NCBI RefSeq assembly: GCF_910585425.1
Contig: NZ_CAJUCP010000012.1
Span: 9,700 to 73,699 of the forward strand
DNA from: an uncultured Acetatifactor sp.
GTDB taxonomy: Bacteria > Bacillota > Clostridia > Lachnospirales > Lachnospiraceae
DNA length: 64,000 nucleotides
Reading direction: 5' to 3'
The position numbers and the translations under genes were made by a program. Under the pieces are notes generated by a model. The model saw nothing but the letters and a program-made list of their open reading frames with translations. It made no database searches and was not told the origin of the DNA. Shown here piece after piece: positions 8,483 to 15,673 of this stretch (within the stretch, counting starts at the first letter, position 1; the number at the start of each line of letters is the position of its first letter).

Positions 8483-10057
8483 TTATTTCCGATATTCTTC
8501 GATGATGCATTCATGGGTCTTGCTTTCCCGGTCATAGTTCACGCCTATCAGGAGGATATCTCCCGTATAGCCCTCTATCCAGGAGGCATATTGCCTGTCC
8601 CGGATCTGTTGTATGGCGCCGGACACGGACCGATTCCATTTCAATTCCACCACCAGCGCGGGCCTGCCCACATTCTGCCTGGGCAGATAGACCACATCAG
8701 AAAACCCCTTGCCGGAGGGCATCTCCAGGATGGGATTCATGTAATATGCCCTGGCGCTGTAGTATGCCATCAGGATAGTGCAGGTGAGGGAATTCTCATC
8801 ATTGTATTTCAAGATGGAGGCAGTCTCGCTGTGGATTGCCGCCAGGCCCTGGGCCACAGCGGATCCATCCAGCTCCCATGTGCTCTGCAGCAGCCGCTCC
8901 GACCGGGCCAGAGCCTGGGCAAGCCCGTCCCATCCGCCGGTCTTTATGGACCGCAGGAATTCTTGTATGATTTCCCGATTTGGAATAAACGTTTCTCCGG
9001 ACTCCCTGTCGTAGGTCAGGTATCCCAGTTGGATGAGGAGCGTGAGGACATCGTCTCTGGTCCTGAAGGTAGCCATGTCGTTTTGGGAGGTGGCCGGATC
9101 CACCTTGCAGCGCGCATTGCCCAGCATGGCGATGACTGCTTCCTTCAGCCCGTCGAAGTTCAGGTCGATGTAGACCTTCAGCGCCTCATATGTCTCGGTT
9201 CCGGTCCAGTAGCTTTGGAAATCCTTCCATCTCAGCGCATCGCATACGGATTTGGGATTATAGATATGGCAGCCGTCCAGCAGGTAGCCGTCGTACCAGC
9301 TTTCCATCTCGGCATAGTCCATGCCGTGCCTGCCGCACTCTGCCCGCACCTCTTCCTCCGTAAATCCGAAATACCGCCCCAGGCCCTTCGGGGCGATCAT
9401 AGAGTATTCGTCAAAAAGGTTCAGCGCGGAGTGCTCCCCGTATTTCTTGATTGGCAGAATCCCTGTCATGTACGCCAGCTCCACGTAATCCTGCTCCTTG
9501 AAAAGGCCCCTGAGGAAGTCCAGATAATCCTTCTGGATGTCCTTTTGCTCCTTCGCCACGCGGAACACACAGTCCCACTCGTCAATGATGAAAATAAAGC
9601 CCTTCCGGGTCTGCAGGAATATTTCGTTCAGAACGGTCTTGAGCCGTGGCTCCTGGGCGAGGCCTGGGCATTCAGGGAAGCTTTCCTCCAGTTCACGGAT
9701 CACCGCTTTTTCGATTTCGCCGATGAAGGTGCACAGGTCGTGCCTTGACTCCAGGAATTGCTGGATGTCCAGGCGGATGACATGATGCCGGTTGAGGTGG
9801 ACGGGAAAGGAAGCGTCCCCTGTCGCTTTCCGCCCGGCGAAGAGGTCGGCGGAATCGCAGCCCAGGCTGTAATAGGCAGACAGCATGTTGGCCGCCATGG
9901 ACTTGCCGAAACGGCGGGGCCTGCTGACGCACAGAAAGCAGTCCAAGGTATTGATCTTTCTGTTGACCAAAGGAATCAGATCCGTCTTGTCTATATAAAT
10001 CTCTGAATTCAGGGCCCGCGTGAAAGCCACATTGCCCGGATTTACATAAATCCCCAT
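8483..10057 (-). CDS. AAA-ATPase-like / DUF1703 PD-(D/E)XK nuclease-family protein
   Basis: This 524-residue protein is of the AAA-ATPase_like plus DUF1703 family, common and multicopy in gut Clostridia and Bacteroidetes. Its function is unproven. The N terminus (GIYVNPGNVAF, then YIDKTDLI) leads into a Walker A-like SRPRRFGKS loop and a Walker B FIIDEWD. The C-terminal domain has the PD-(D/E)XK-like ALVVELKWN segment, followed by YASWIEGYTGDILLIGVNYD. The start at 10057 is chosen because AGGAAGGGG lies just upstream; a longer frame lacks such a site. A disabled relative sits at 50966-51832. Confidence 0.88.
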   Translation of the reverse strand: MGIYVNPGNVAFTRALNSEIYIDKTDLIPLVNRKINTLDCFLCVSRPRRFGKSMAANMLSAYYSLGCDSADLFAGRKATGDASFPVHLNRHHVIRLDIQQFLESRHDLCTFIGEIEKAVIRELEESFPECPGLAQEPRLKTVLNEIFLQTRKGFIFIIDEWDCVFRVAKEQKDIQKDYLDFLRGLFKEQDYVELAYMTGILPIKKYGEHSALNLFDEYSMIAPKGLGRYFGFTEEEVRAECGRHGMDYAEMESWYDGYLLDGCHIYNPKSVCDALRWKDFQSYWTGTETYEALKVYIDLNFDGLKEAVIAMLGNARCKVDPATSQNDMATFRTRDDVLTLLIQLGYLTYDRESGETFIPNREIIQEFLRSIKTGGWDGLAQALARSERLLQSTWELDGSAVAQGLAAIHSETASILKYNDENSLTCTILMAYYSARAYYMNPILEMPSGKGFSDVVYLPRQNVGRPALVVELKWNRSVSGAIQQIRDRQYASWIEGYTGDILLIGVNYDRESKTHECIIEEYRK

Positions 10058-10098
10058 ATTGCATCCCCTTCCTGTTTTTCTCCGCCTGGTATGCCTCC

Positions 10099-10127
10099 AT
10101 TTTATCATGAAGCCCCGGGCAAGGCAA
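10099..10127 (-). promoter_or_regulatory. Putative sigma-A promoter for the DUF1703-family gene
   Basis: On the minus strand, TTGCCT and TAAAAT are separated by 17 bp and lie about 40 bp upstream of the gene start. Both hexamers differ from consensus but the spacing is ideal. Confidence 0.5.
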
Positions 10128-10192
10128 GCGGAATGCAGGGCTTTCGGAAGCGGATTTTGGGATGGAATTAAGACGGAATTCACAGATTCCGG

Positions 10193-10221
10193 TTGAAGAT
10201 TTTCCGGAACAAGCCTATAAT
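10193..10221 (+). promoter_or_regulatory. Putative sigma-A promoter for the transaldolase-like gene
   Basis: TTGAAG and a perfect TATAAT are 17 bp apart. Transcription would start near 10228, so the two tandem hairpins at 10230-10309 would form the start of the 5' leader. Confidence 0.7.
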
Positions 10222-10229
10222 GGTATTGT

Positions 10230-10309
10230 GATTACAGGGTTCGCGAAGCGGTTCCTGTAATAGAACCATGATTACAGGGTTCGCGAAGCGGTTCCTGTAA
10301 TGAAACCAT
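10230..10309 (+). repeat. Two tandem 40-bp hairpin repeats in the fsa leader
   Basis: Two 40-bp units follow one another at 10230-10269 and 10270-10309 and differ at only two bases. Each contains the inverted repeat ATTACAGG...CCTGTAAT with an inner CGC-GAA-GCG mini-stem, so each can fold as an RNA or DNA hairpin. They lie between the predicted promoter and the ribosome site of the downstream gene. Confidence 0.85.
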
Positions 10310-10353
10310 GAGATTATGACAGCACACTAAGCAGAAGAAAGGAGATTCAAAAG

Positions 10354-11007
10354 ATGCGTTTTTTCATCGACACGGCAAAGGTAGAGGATATCAGGAAGGC
10401 AAATGACATGGGCGTCATCTGCGGCGTCACCACCAACCCGTCCCTGATCGCAAAGGAAGGCAGGGTATTCGAGGAGGTCATCGCGGAGATCGCGTCCATC
10501 GTGGACGGCCCGATCAGCGGCGAGGTGAAGGCCACCACCACGGATGCGGAGGGCATGATCAAAGAGGGCAGGGAGATCGCGGCAATCCATCCCAACATGG
10601 TGGTAAAGATTCCCATGACAGTGGAGGGATTAAAGGCCTGCAAGGCTCTGTCCGCCGAGGGCATCAAGGTGAACGTGACGCTGATCTTCACGGCAAATCA
10701 GGCGCTGCTGGCGGCCCGGGCCGGAGCGGCCTTCGTGTCTCCCTTCCTGGGACGCCTGGACGACATCAGCCAGAGGGGCGTGGACCTGATCCGGGAGATC
10801 GCCGACATCTTCGCCGTGACGGATCTGGACACGGAGATCATCGCGGCCAGCGTCCGCAATCCCGTACATGTCACCGACTGCGCGTTAGCGGGAGCGGATA
10901 TCGCCACAGTGCCTTACGGCGTCATCGAGCAGATGGTGAAGCATCCCCTCACCGACGCGGGGATAGCAAAGTTCCAGGCAGACTACAGAGCGGTCTTTGG
11001 CGAGTGA
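10354..11007 (+). CDS. fsa: Transaldolase / fructose-6-phosphate aldolase family protein
   Basis: This is a small-type transaldolase (TalC/FSA family). It either transfers dihydroxyacetone units in the pentose phosphate pathway or splits fructose 6-phosphate. The 217-residue length is that of the short subfamily. Motifs are FFIDTA, GVTTNPSLI and the Schiff-base lysine in VVKIPMT (Lys85), plus ASVRNPVHV and the ALAGADIATVPY end. FSA and TalC cannot be told apart with certainty here. AAAGGAG precedes the ATG. It has its own promoter and hairpin leader and ends at a strong terminator, so it is probably monocistronic. Confidence 0.92.
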   Translation: MRFFIDTAKVEDIRKANDMGVICGVTTNPSLIAKEGRVFEEVIAEIASIVDGPISGEVKATTTDAEGMIKEGREIAAIHPNMVVKIPMTVEGLKACKALSAEGIKVNVTLIFTANQALLAARAGAAFVSPFLGRLDDISQRGVDLIREIADIFAVTDLDTEIIAASVRNPVHVTDCALAGADIATVPYGVIEQMVKHPLTDAGIAKFQADYRAVFGE

Positions 11008-11074
11008 GGCAGGGCAGGGCGGAGATTTCGGCCCGGCACAGGATGACAGCCATATAAAAGCAGCCATATAGAAA

Positions 11075-11117
11075 GCTGCCACGGCTTTGGTCTTCGACCA
11101 TCGCCATGGCAGCCTTT
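11075..11117 (+). terminator. Rho-independent terminator after the transaldolase-like gene
   Basis: GCTGCCA (11075-11081) pairs with TGGCAGC (11107-11113), extended by GGC/GCC across one mismatch. CTTTT follows. It could also serve the convergent spore protein gene. Confidence 0.75.
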
Positions 11118-11201
11118 TGGGCGCTTGTCTGTAGGCACATATGCGCGTTACCGGCGCACACATACCTCTAGCGTCCTGGGATTATTTCAGCTCGGGGAGC
11201 C

Positions 11202-11402
11202 TTATTTCATCTGCTCTTCCTGCTTCTTGATCATACGACGTACCATCTCGCCGCCGATAGAACCGGCCTCGCGGGAAGTCAGGTCACCATTGTAACCCTC
11301 CTTCAGGTTCACGCCCAGCTCGGACGCAACCTCAGTCTTGAAACGGTCCATGGCTGCCTTTGCTTCGGGTACTTCTACTCTGTTCGTTCTGTTTCCGGAC
11401 AT
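11202..11402 (-). CDS. Alpha/beta-type small acid-soluble spore protein
   Basis: This is a 66-residue DNA-binding spore protein that coats and protects DNA in dormant forespores and feeds amino acids to germinating spores. The family blocks are EVPEAKAAMDRFKTEVASELGV, then YNGDLTSREAGSIGGEMVRRMI near the C terminus. The start at 11402 is six bases after GGAGGTG; a longer in-frame start overlaps that site and is less likely. A sigma-G-like promoter lies upstream. The gene is direct evidence that the organism belongs to a spore-forming lineage. Confidence 0.95.
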   Translation of the reverse strand: MSGNRTNRVEVPEAKAAMDRFKTEVASELGVNLKEGYNGDLTSREAGSIGGEMVRRMIKKQEEQMK

Positions 11403-11443
11403 CTTTTTCACCTCCAATGCTGTACATTACGTTATCTATCTTC

Positions 11444-11498
11444 AAGATAAGTGCCGCTTGCACTTATCCTGAAAGATTAGGCTTAAGTGTTTCGCTGC
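11444..11498 (-). repeat. Inverted repeats in the spore protein leader
   Basis: GATAAGTGC...GCACTTATC forms a tight hairpin. A second ACTTATCTT downstream can pair with the same AAGATAAGT arm, so two alternative stems are possible. The element lies between the sigma-G-like promoter and the ribosome site. Confidence 0.6.
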
Positions 11499-11513
11499 GA
11501 CTTATCTTGGTCT

Positions 11514-11542
11514 TAGTATGACCCGGCGCAATGAAAATATGT
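11514..11542 (-). promoter_or_regulatory. Sigma-G-like promoter of the spore protein gene
   Basis: On the minus strand, CATACTA matches the forespore sigma-G -10 consensus. ACATA stands 17 bp upstream as a plausible -35 element. The start of transcription would be about 105 bp before the coding region, leaving a hairpin-forming leader. Confidence 0.65.
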
Positions 11543-11579
11543 TGGAAACATTTAGGGAAAAAATACCCGGGGGAATTCA

Positions 11580-11608
11580 TTGCATTTGCCGCAGCTTTGT
11601 GTTAAAAT
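11580..11608 (+). promoter_or_regulatory. Putative sigma-A promoter upstream of the MraY-like gene
   Basis: TTGCAT and TAAAAT are 17 bp apart. The start point would leave a leader of about 260 nt before the gene. Confidence 0.55.
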
Positions 11609-11714
11609 CGAAATATTCGTACATGCTTATAAAAACGCTGCAGGGAGCGGCACGGCCTGGAAGCCGGATCCATTCCGCAGTGGACTTTTTATTCCCGCGA
11701 GCAATGAGTCAAGC

Positions 11715-11860
11715 GGCCGTGCTTGCACGGCCAGTTGGCGAATGCCGCGACACTTTCTGCTCTGCAGCGTTGCAAGCTTGATACCCTGTTGCTTGCGGCG
11801 GGGTATTTGATTAAGGTAGAAACTGCCGCAGATGCGGTACAGGCCGCTGTAGAGCGGCAG
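11715..11860 (+). repeat. Three successive hairpins in the long leader of the MraY-like gene
   Basis: GGCCGTGC/GCACGGCC at 11715-11732, ATACCC/GGGTAT at 11781-11806, and CTGCCGC/GCGGCAG at 11823-11860 form a series of stems between the predicted promoter and the coding region. No known riboswitch was recognised. Short open frames in this stretch have no support. Confidence 0.55.
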
Positions 11861-11876
11861 CTTAAGTGAGGGCTAT

Positions 11877-12845
11877 ATGTTACAGTATATTGTATCCGGA
11901 GAGCATTCCTCTTTACTCGCCCTTGGCGGGATTCTGTTCGCGTTCATCGCCACAGTGTATACCACGGCAAAGCTCTGTCAGTACCTGCCCAAGGACGCAG
12001 GGCGGGAGTTCGCCCATGACGGCAAGCTGTCCGCCGGGAAGCCCAGGGGCGCGGGGATCATCTTCGTGCTGGCCTTTGTGGCATCGGCGATCCTGTTCGT
12101 GCCCATGAAGCCGGAGCTCGTGATCTATCTGATACTGATCGTCATCAGCATGCTGACGGGTTATTTGGACGATGCCTCGGAAAAGCCCTGGGGCGAGCTC
12201 AAAAAAGGGATTCTGGATCTGTGCGTGGCCGTCCTGGTGGCCATGACGTTCCTTCATTATAATGACAATACCATTCAGCTTGCGCTGTTCCACCATGCCA
12301 TGCTGGAAATCCCCAAGGCCGTGTTCGCCGTGCTGATCGTGGTGCTGGTATGGGTGTCCGTGAACGTGACCAACTGCTCCGACGGGGTGGACGGGCTCTC
12401 CGGGACGCTGACCATCATTTCCATCATGACGATCTACGTGGTGGACAGGATTCTGGGGACCGGGGAGGACTTCTCCTTCCTCATACTGCTGTTCGCCGCC
12501 TGCATCCTGGGATACCTGTGGTACAATGCCACGCCCAGCCGCCTGCTGATGGGGGACGCGGGCTCCCGGGCCATGGGCCTGTTCATCAGCATCGCCGTAT
12601 TGAAGTGCGGCAGCCCCATCCTGTACATCCCCATCGCGCTGGTGCTGATACTGGACGGGGGCCTGGGCCTTGTGAAGGTGGGCCTGATCAGGGCTTTCAA
12701 GATTCGCATCATGACCAAGATACGCACGCCGCTCCACGACCATGTGCGCAAGGTGTGGGGCTGGTCCAACACCCAGGCCGTGTTCCGCTTCGCCATCATC
12801 CAGATCATCCTGGCGGTGGCAGTGGTGTACGGAATCGGGCTGTGA
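11877..12845 (+). CDS. MraY-like phospho-N-acetylmuramoyl-pentapeptide transferase
   Basis: This 322-residue polytopic protein belongs to the polyprenyl-phosphate GlcNAc-1-P/MurNAc-pentapeptide transferase superfamily. Such enzymes load a sugar phosphate onto undecaprenyl phosphate in the membrane. The catalytic Asp pair is in GYLDDASEK (Asp98-Asp99). NVTNCSDGVDGLSG, LLMGDAGSRAMG and a C-terminal HDHVRKVWGWSN follow, closer to MraY than to WecA. The early cytosolic loop reads GKPRGAG rather than the usual MraY PTMGG form, so it is a divergent member. It is not in a dcw cluster; GreA and a HAD-CPBP fusion follow. Confidence 0.85.
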   Translation: MLQYIVSGEHSSLLALGGILFAFIATVYTTAKLCQYLPKDAGREFAHDGKLSAGKPRGAGIIFVLAFVASAILFVPMKPELVIYLILIVISMLTGYLDDASEKPWGELKKGILDLCVAVLVAMTFLHYNDNTIQLALFHHAMLEIPKAVFAVLIVVLVWVSVNVTNCSDGVDGLSGTLTIISIMTIYVVDRILGTGEDFSFLILLFAACILGYLWYNATPSRLLMGDAGSRAMGLFISIAVLKCGSPILYIPIALVLILDGGLGLVKVGLIRAFKIRIMTKIRTPLHDHVRKVWGWSNTQAVFRFAIIQIILAVAVVYGIGL

Positions 12846-12884
12846 GAAATAGACGAAATATATTAGGAAAGGCAAATATCTGAA

Positions 12885-13388
12885 ATGTATGATCAACTGA
12901 CACCCAGCGATATCAAAAAGATGGAAGAGGAAATCGAGCACCGCAAGCTGGTGATCCGGCGCCAGGCCCTGGAGGACGTGAAGGAGGCCAGGGCCCAGGG
13001 GGACCTGAGCGAGAACTTCGAATACTACGCGGCCAAGAAATTCAAGAACCAGAACGAGAGCCGCATCCGCTATCTGGAGCGGATGATCAGGACCGCCAGG
13101 GTCATCTCCGAGGATTCCGCCGAGGACGAGGTGGGCATCAACAATACGGTGACAGTGGAGTTCCTGGAGGACGGCCTGGTGGAGACCTACAAAATCGTCA
13201 CCACCGTGCGGGGGAACTCCCTGGAGAACCTGATCAGCAACGAGAGCCCGCTGGGCAAGGCCCTCCTGAGAAAGAAGGAAGGGCAGACAGTCCATGTGCA
13301 GGTCAACAGCGCCATAGGCTATGACGTGAAGATACTTAAAATAGAGAATACCGCTGACGACGGCAGCGACAAGATTAGGAGCTTTTAG
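12885..13388 (+). CDS. greA: GreA/GreB-family transcription elongation factor
   Basis: This protein rescues backtracked RNA polymerase by stimulating transcript cleavage. The 167 residues divide into an N-terminal coiled coil (residues 1-80), with the acidic-tip motif GDLSENFEYYAAK, and a C-terminal FKBP-like domain ending in the NSAIGYDVKILKIEN stretch. A conserved ESPLGKALLRKKEGQ segment is visible. AGGAAAGG lies upstream of the ATG. Its stop codon directly abuts the start codon of the next gene, so the two are very likely cotranscribed. Paralogues are common in Clostridia, so this may not be the only Gre factor. Confidence 0.92.
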   Translation: MYDQLTPSDIKKMEEEIEHRKLVIRRQALEDVKEARAQGDLSENFEYYAAKKFKNQNESRIRYLERMIRTARVISEDSAEDEVGINNTVTVEFLEDGLVETYKIVTTVRGNSLENLISNESPLGKALLRKKEGQTVHVQVNSAIGYDVKILKIENTADDGSDKIRSF

Positions 13389-14888
13389 ATGAAAAAATAT
13401 CTGTTATTCGACCTGGACGGAACATTGACGGATCCCAAGGTGGGGATCTGCACCTGCGTACAGTACGCCCTCAGCTCTTTCGGGATTGAGGAGCCTGACC
13501 TGGACAAGCTGGAGCCCTTCATCGGGCCGCCCTTGAAGGACAGCTTCATGAAATACTATGACATGGACGAGGCCCGGGCGGAGGCTGCCATCGAGAAGTA
13601 CAGGGAGCGCTTCCGGGACACCGGGATCTTCGAGAACAAGCTCTACGACGGCATCCCCCAGATGCTGAACGCCCTGAACTCCCAGGGCATGTTCATGGCT
13701 GTGGCCTCCAGCAAGCCCACGGAGTTCGTACGGCGCATTCTGGACCATTTCGGAATCGGGAAGTATTTCAAGGTTGTAGTCGGCAGCGAGATGGACGGCA
13801 CCAGGGTACAGAAGGAGGAGGTCATCCAGGAGGCCCTAAAGCAATTGTTCGGCAACTGGCCCGTGGAGAAGACCAAGGTATACATGATCGGAGACCGCAG
13901 CTACGACGTGGAGGGCGCCCGGAAGGTGGGCGTGGAGTGCGTGGGCGTTACATACGGCTACGGCAGCATGGAAGAGCTGCGGGAGGCCAAGTGCGACTAT
14001 ATCGTCCGCTCCGTGGAGGAGCTGCAGAAGTTCCTGCTCCGGGGGACGGAGAAAAAGGATCAGCTCACCACCTCCCAGCGGATCTGGCAGATGGTGCTGC
14101 CCTTCCTGATATTCTTCCTGGCCAGGAACATCGCCCTGAACGTGGGGGCCATGATTTTAGTCAGCATAGGGAGCAAGATGTCCGGCGGGGATTTCCTGTT
14201 CATCCGCAATGCCCAGGGAGAGCTGGAGAGCATGACGGGGAACGCGGCGGTGCTGGTGTCCACTTTCGGATATATGGTGGCCGGGCTTTCCGTCTGGAAC
14301 ATGGCGAAGAAGACGATCGCCAGGACAGCGGAGGACATGAAGCTGCTGCACATCAAGGCGGAGCCCGTGAAGAACTACTGCATCCTGGCAGGGGCAACGG
14401 CAGGGCTGGCGCTGGGGCTGAATTTCCTGTTCCTGCTCACCGGCACGGTGGAGGGCTCCCAGGCCTATCAGGAGGTGGCGCAGGCCCAGTACGCCGCGTG
14501 GTTCCCCATAGGGCTGGTGAGCTTCGGCATCATCACGCCCATCGCGGAGGAGCTTCTGTTCCGGGGCGTCATCTTCGGCTGCATCAAGCGGTATATGAAG
14601 CTGTCCGCGGCCATGCTGGTGTCGTCGATATTCTTTGCCCTGTACCACGGAAATTCCGTGCAGGCGCTGTATGCGGTGGTCCTGGGATACCTGATGGCAT
14701 ATGCCTATGAGTATTTCGGGGATTTTCGGATTGCCGTGGCGGTGCACGTCCTGGCGAATGTGCTGTCCTATGTGCTCAGCTATATTCCGGCAGTCTCGGT
14801 CCTGGCGAACTGGCCGGTGTGCATCGCGGCCCTTGCGGCAGGGGCTGGATGCGCGTGGATGCTGCATAAGGAGAAGAAGATTTTCTGA
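13389..14888 (+). CDS. HAD phosphatase fused to CPBP intramembrane metalloprotease
   Basis: This is a 499-residue two-domain protein. Residues 1 to about 218 are a phosphoglycolate phosphatase-like HAD hydrolase: the nucleophile motif FDLDGTLTD (Asp8, Asp10), an AVASSKPT motif II segment, and MIGDRSYDVEGA motif IV. From about 230 on there are some six to eight membrane helices with CPBP (Rce1-like/Abi) motifs: EELLFRG with Glu387-Glu388, ALYHGN with His420, and a later HVLAN. CPBP relatives include prenyl-protein proteases and bacteriocin-immunity proteins. The reading frame is continuous with no internal start site that stands out, so I read it as a real fusion. It starts immediately after the greA stop. 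Confidence 0.88.
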   Translation: MKKYLLFDLDGTLTDPKVGICTCVQYALSSFGIEEPDLDKLEPFIGPPLKDSFMKYYDMDEARAEAAIEKYRERFRDTGIFENKLYDGIPQMLNALNSQGMFMAVASSKPTEFVRRILDHFGIGKYFKVVVGSEMDGTRVQKEEVIQEALKQLFGNWPVEKTKVYMIGDRSYDVEGARKVGVECVGVTYGYGSMEELREAKCDYIVRSVEELQKFLLRGTEKKDQLTTSQRIWQMVLPFLIFFLARNIALNVGAMILVSIGSKMSGGDFLFIRNAQGELESMTGNAAVLVSTFGYMVAGLSVWNMAKKTIARTAEDMKLLHIKAEPVKNYCILAGATAGLALGLNFLFLLTGTVEGSQAYQEVAQAQYAAWFPIGLVSFGIITPIAEELLFRGVIFGCIKRYMKLSAAMLVSSIFFALYHGNSVQALYAVVLGYLMAYAYEYFGDFRIAVAVHVLANVLSYVLSYIPAVSVLANWPVCIAALAAGAGCAWMLHKEKKIF

Positions 14889-14919
14889 CAATGGACGGCT
14901 ATGATGGAAGGGAGAGCGT

Positions 14920-15636
14920 ATGGCAGAACGGTCAAAGGGGAAATGCAGATACTGCGGCAAGGAATATGCGTTCGGGTATATGGGGCGGCACCTGGCAGCC
15001 TGTAAGAAGCGGCAGGAGCGACTGGCGGCAGAGACAGGGAAGCGCCAGTGCGGCTACTTTGAGATGGCCATATATGGCAAATGCGATCATGACTACTGGC
15101 TAATCGTTGAGGTCCGTGACACGGCCACCTTAAAGGATGTGGATCAGTTTCTGCGGGATATCTGGCTGGAATGCTGCGGCCATCTGAGCGCTTTTGAAAT
15201 CGGTGGGGTCAGCTATGAAGTCATGCCGGACGCGGATCCGTTCTGGGGTGAGTCTGTGAAAAGCATGAATGTCAAGCTGAAGTCCATACTGGAGAAAGGG
15301 ATGGTCTTTGACTATGACTATGATTTCGGCTCCACTACGGAATTGAAGCTTAAGGTGCTGGACTACAGGACGGGGCATCTGAGAGGGGAAAAGGTGACGC
15401 TCCTGTCCAGGAACAACTCGCGGGAGTTTGTTTGTGACAAGTGCGGGAAGAAGGCTGCCGTGTTCATCGATTCGGAGGAATTCTGGAACGGTGGAGGTCT
15501 GCTGTGTGAGGACTGCGCGGAGGACGCGGAAGAAGAGGGCATGCTGCTGTCGGTCTGCAATTCGCCGCGGATGGGGACATGTGCGTATGAGGGCAGCGAT
15601 ATTTATCCGGATCAGTTCGAGCCTGATGCGGACTGA
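14920..15636 (+). CDS. Zinc-ribbon protein with pRiA4b Orf3-like domain
   Basis: This 238-residue protein has an N-terminal zinc finger of the form CRYCGKEY...HLAAC, a middle domain resembling plasmid pRiA4b Orf3 (DYDYDFGSTTELKLKVL), and a C-terminal zinc site made from CDKCG and CEDC pairs. pRiA4b Orf3-like proteins are common passengers of mobile DNA, but their biochemical role is not established. GGGAGAG precedes the ATG. It stands 38 bp before the first methyltransferase and could be part of the same transferred block. Its base composition lies between that of the flanking genes and the restriction genes. Confidence 0.7.
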   Translation: MAERSKGKCRYCGKEYAFGYMGRHLAACKKRQERLAAETGKRQCGYFEMAIYGKCDHDYWLIVEVRDTATLKDVDQFLRDIWLECCGHLSAFEIGGVSYEVMPDADPFWGESVKSMNVKLKSILEKGMVFDYDYDFGSTTELKLKVLDYRTGHLRGEKVTLLSRNNSREFVCDKCGKKAAVFIDSEEFWNGGGLLCEDCAEDAEEEGMLLSVCNSPRMGTCAYEGSDIYPDQFEPDAD

Positions 15637-15673
15637 GGGGTTGAGGGCGCCAGGTGATGCAAAAGGTGATTAT

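Noticed and set aside
7796..9748. A 650-codon plus-strand open frame opposite the MgtC-like and DUF1703-family genes.
   Set aside because: Both minus-strand genes have clear family motifs and ribosome sites; the plus frame is a GC-rich shadow.
11518..11781. 87-codon open frame in the leader before the MraY-like gene.
   Set aside because: It has no ribosome site, no recognisable product, and lies over the predicted promoter and hairpins.
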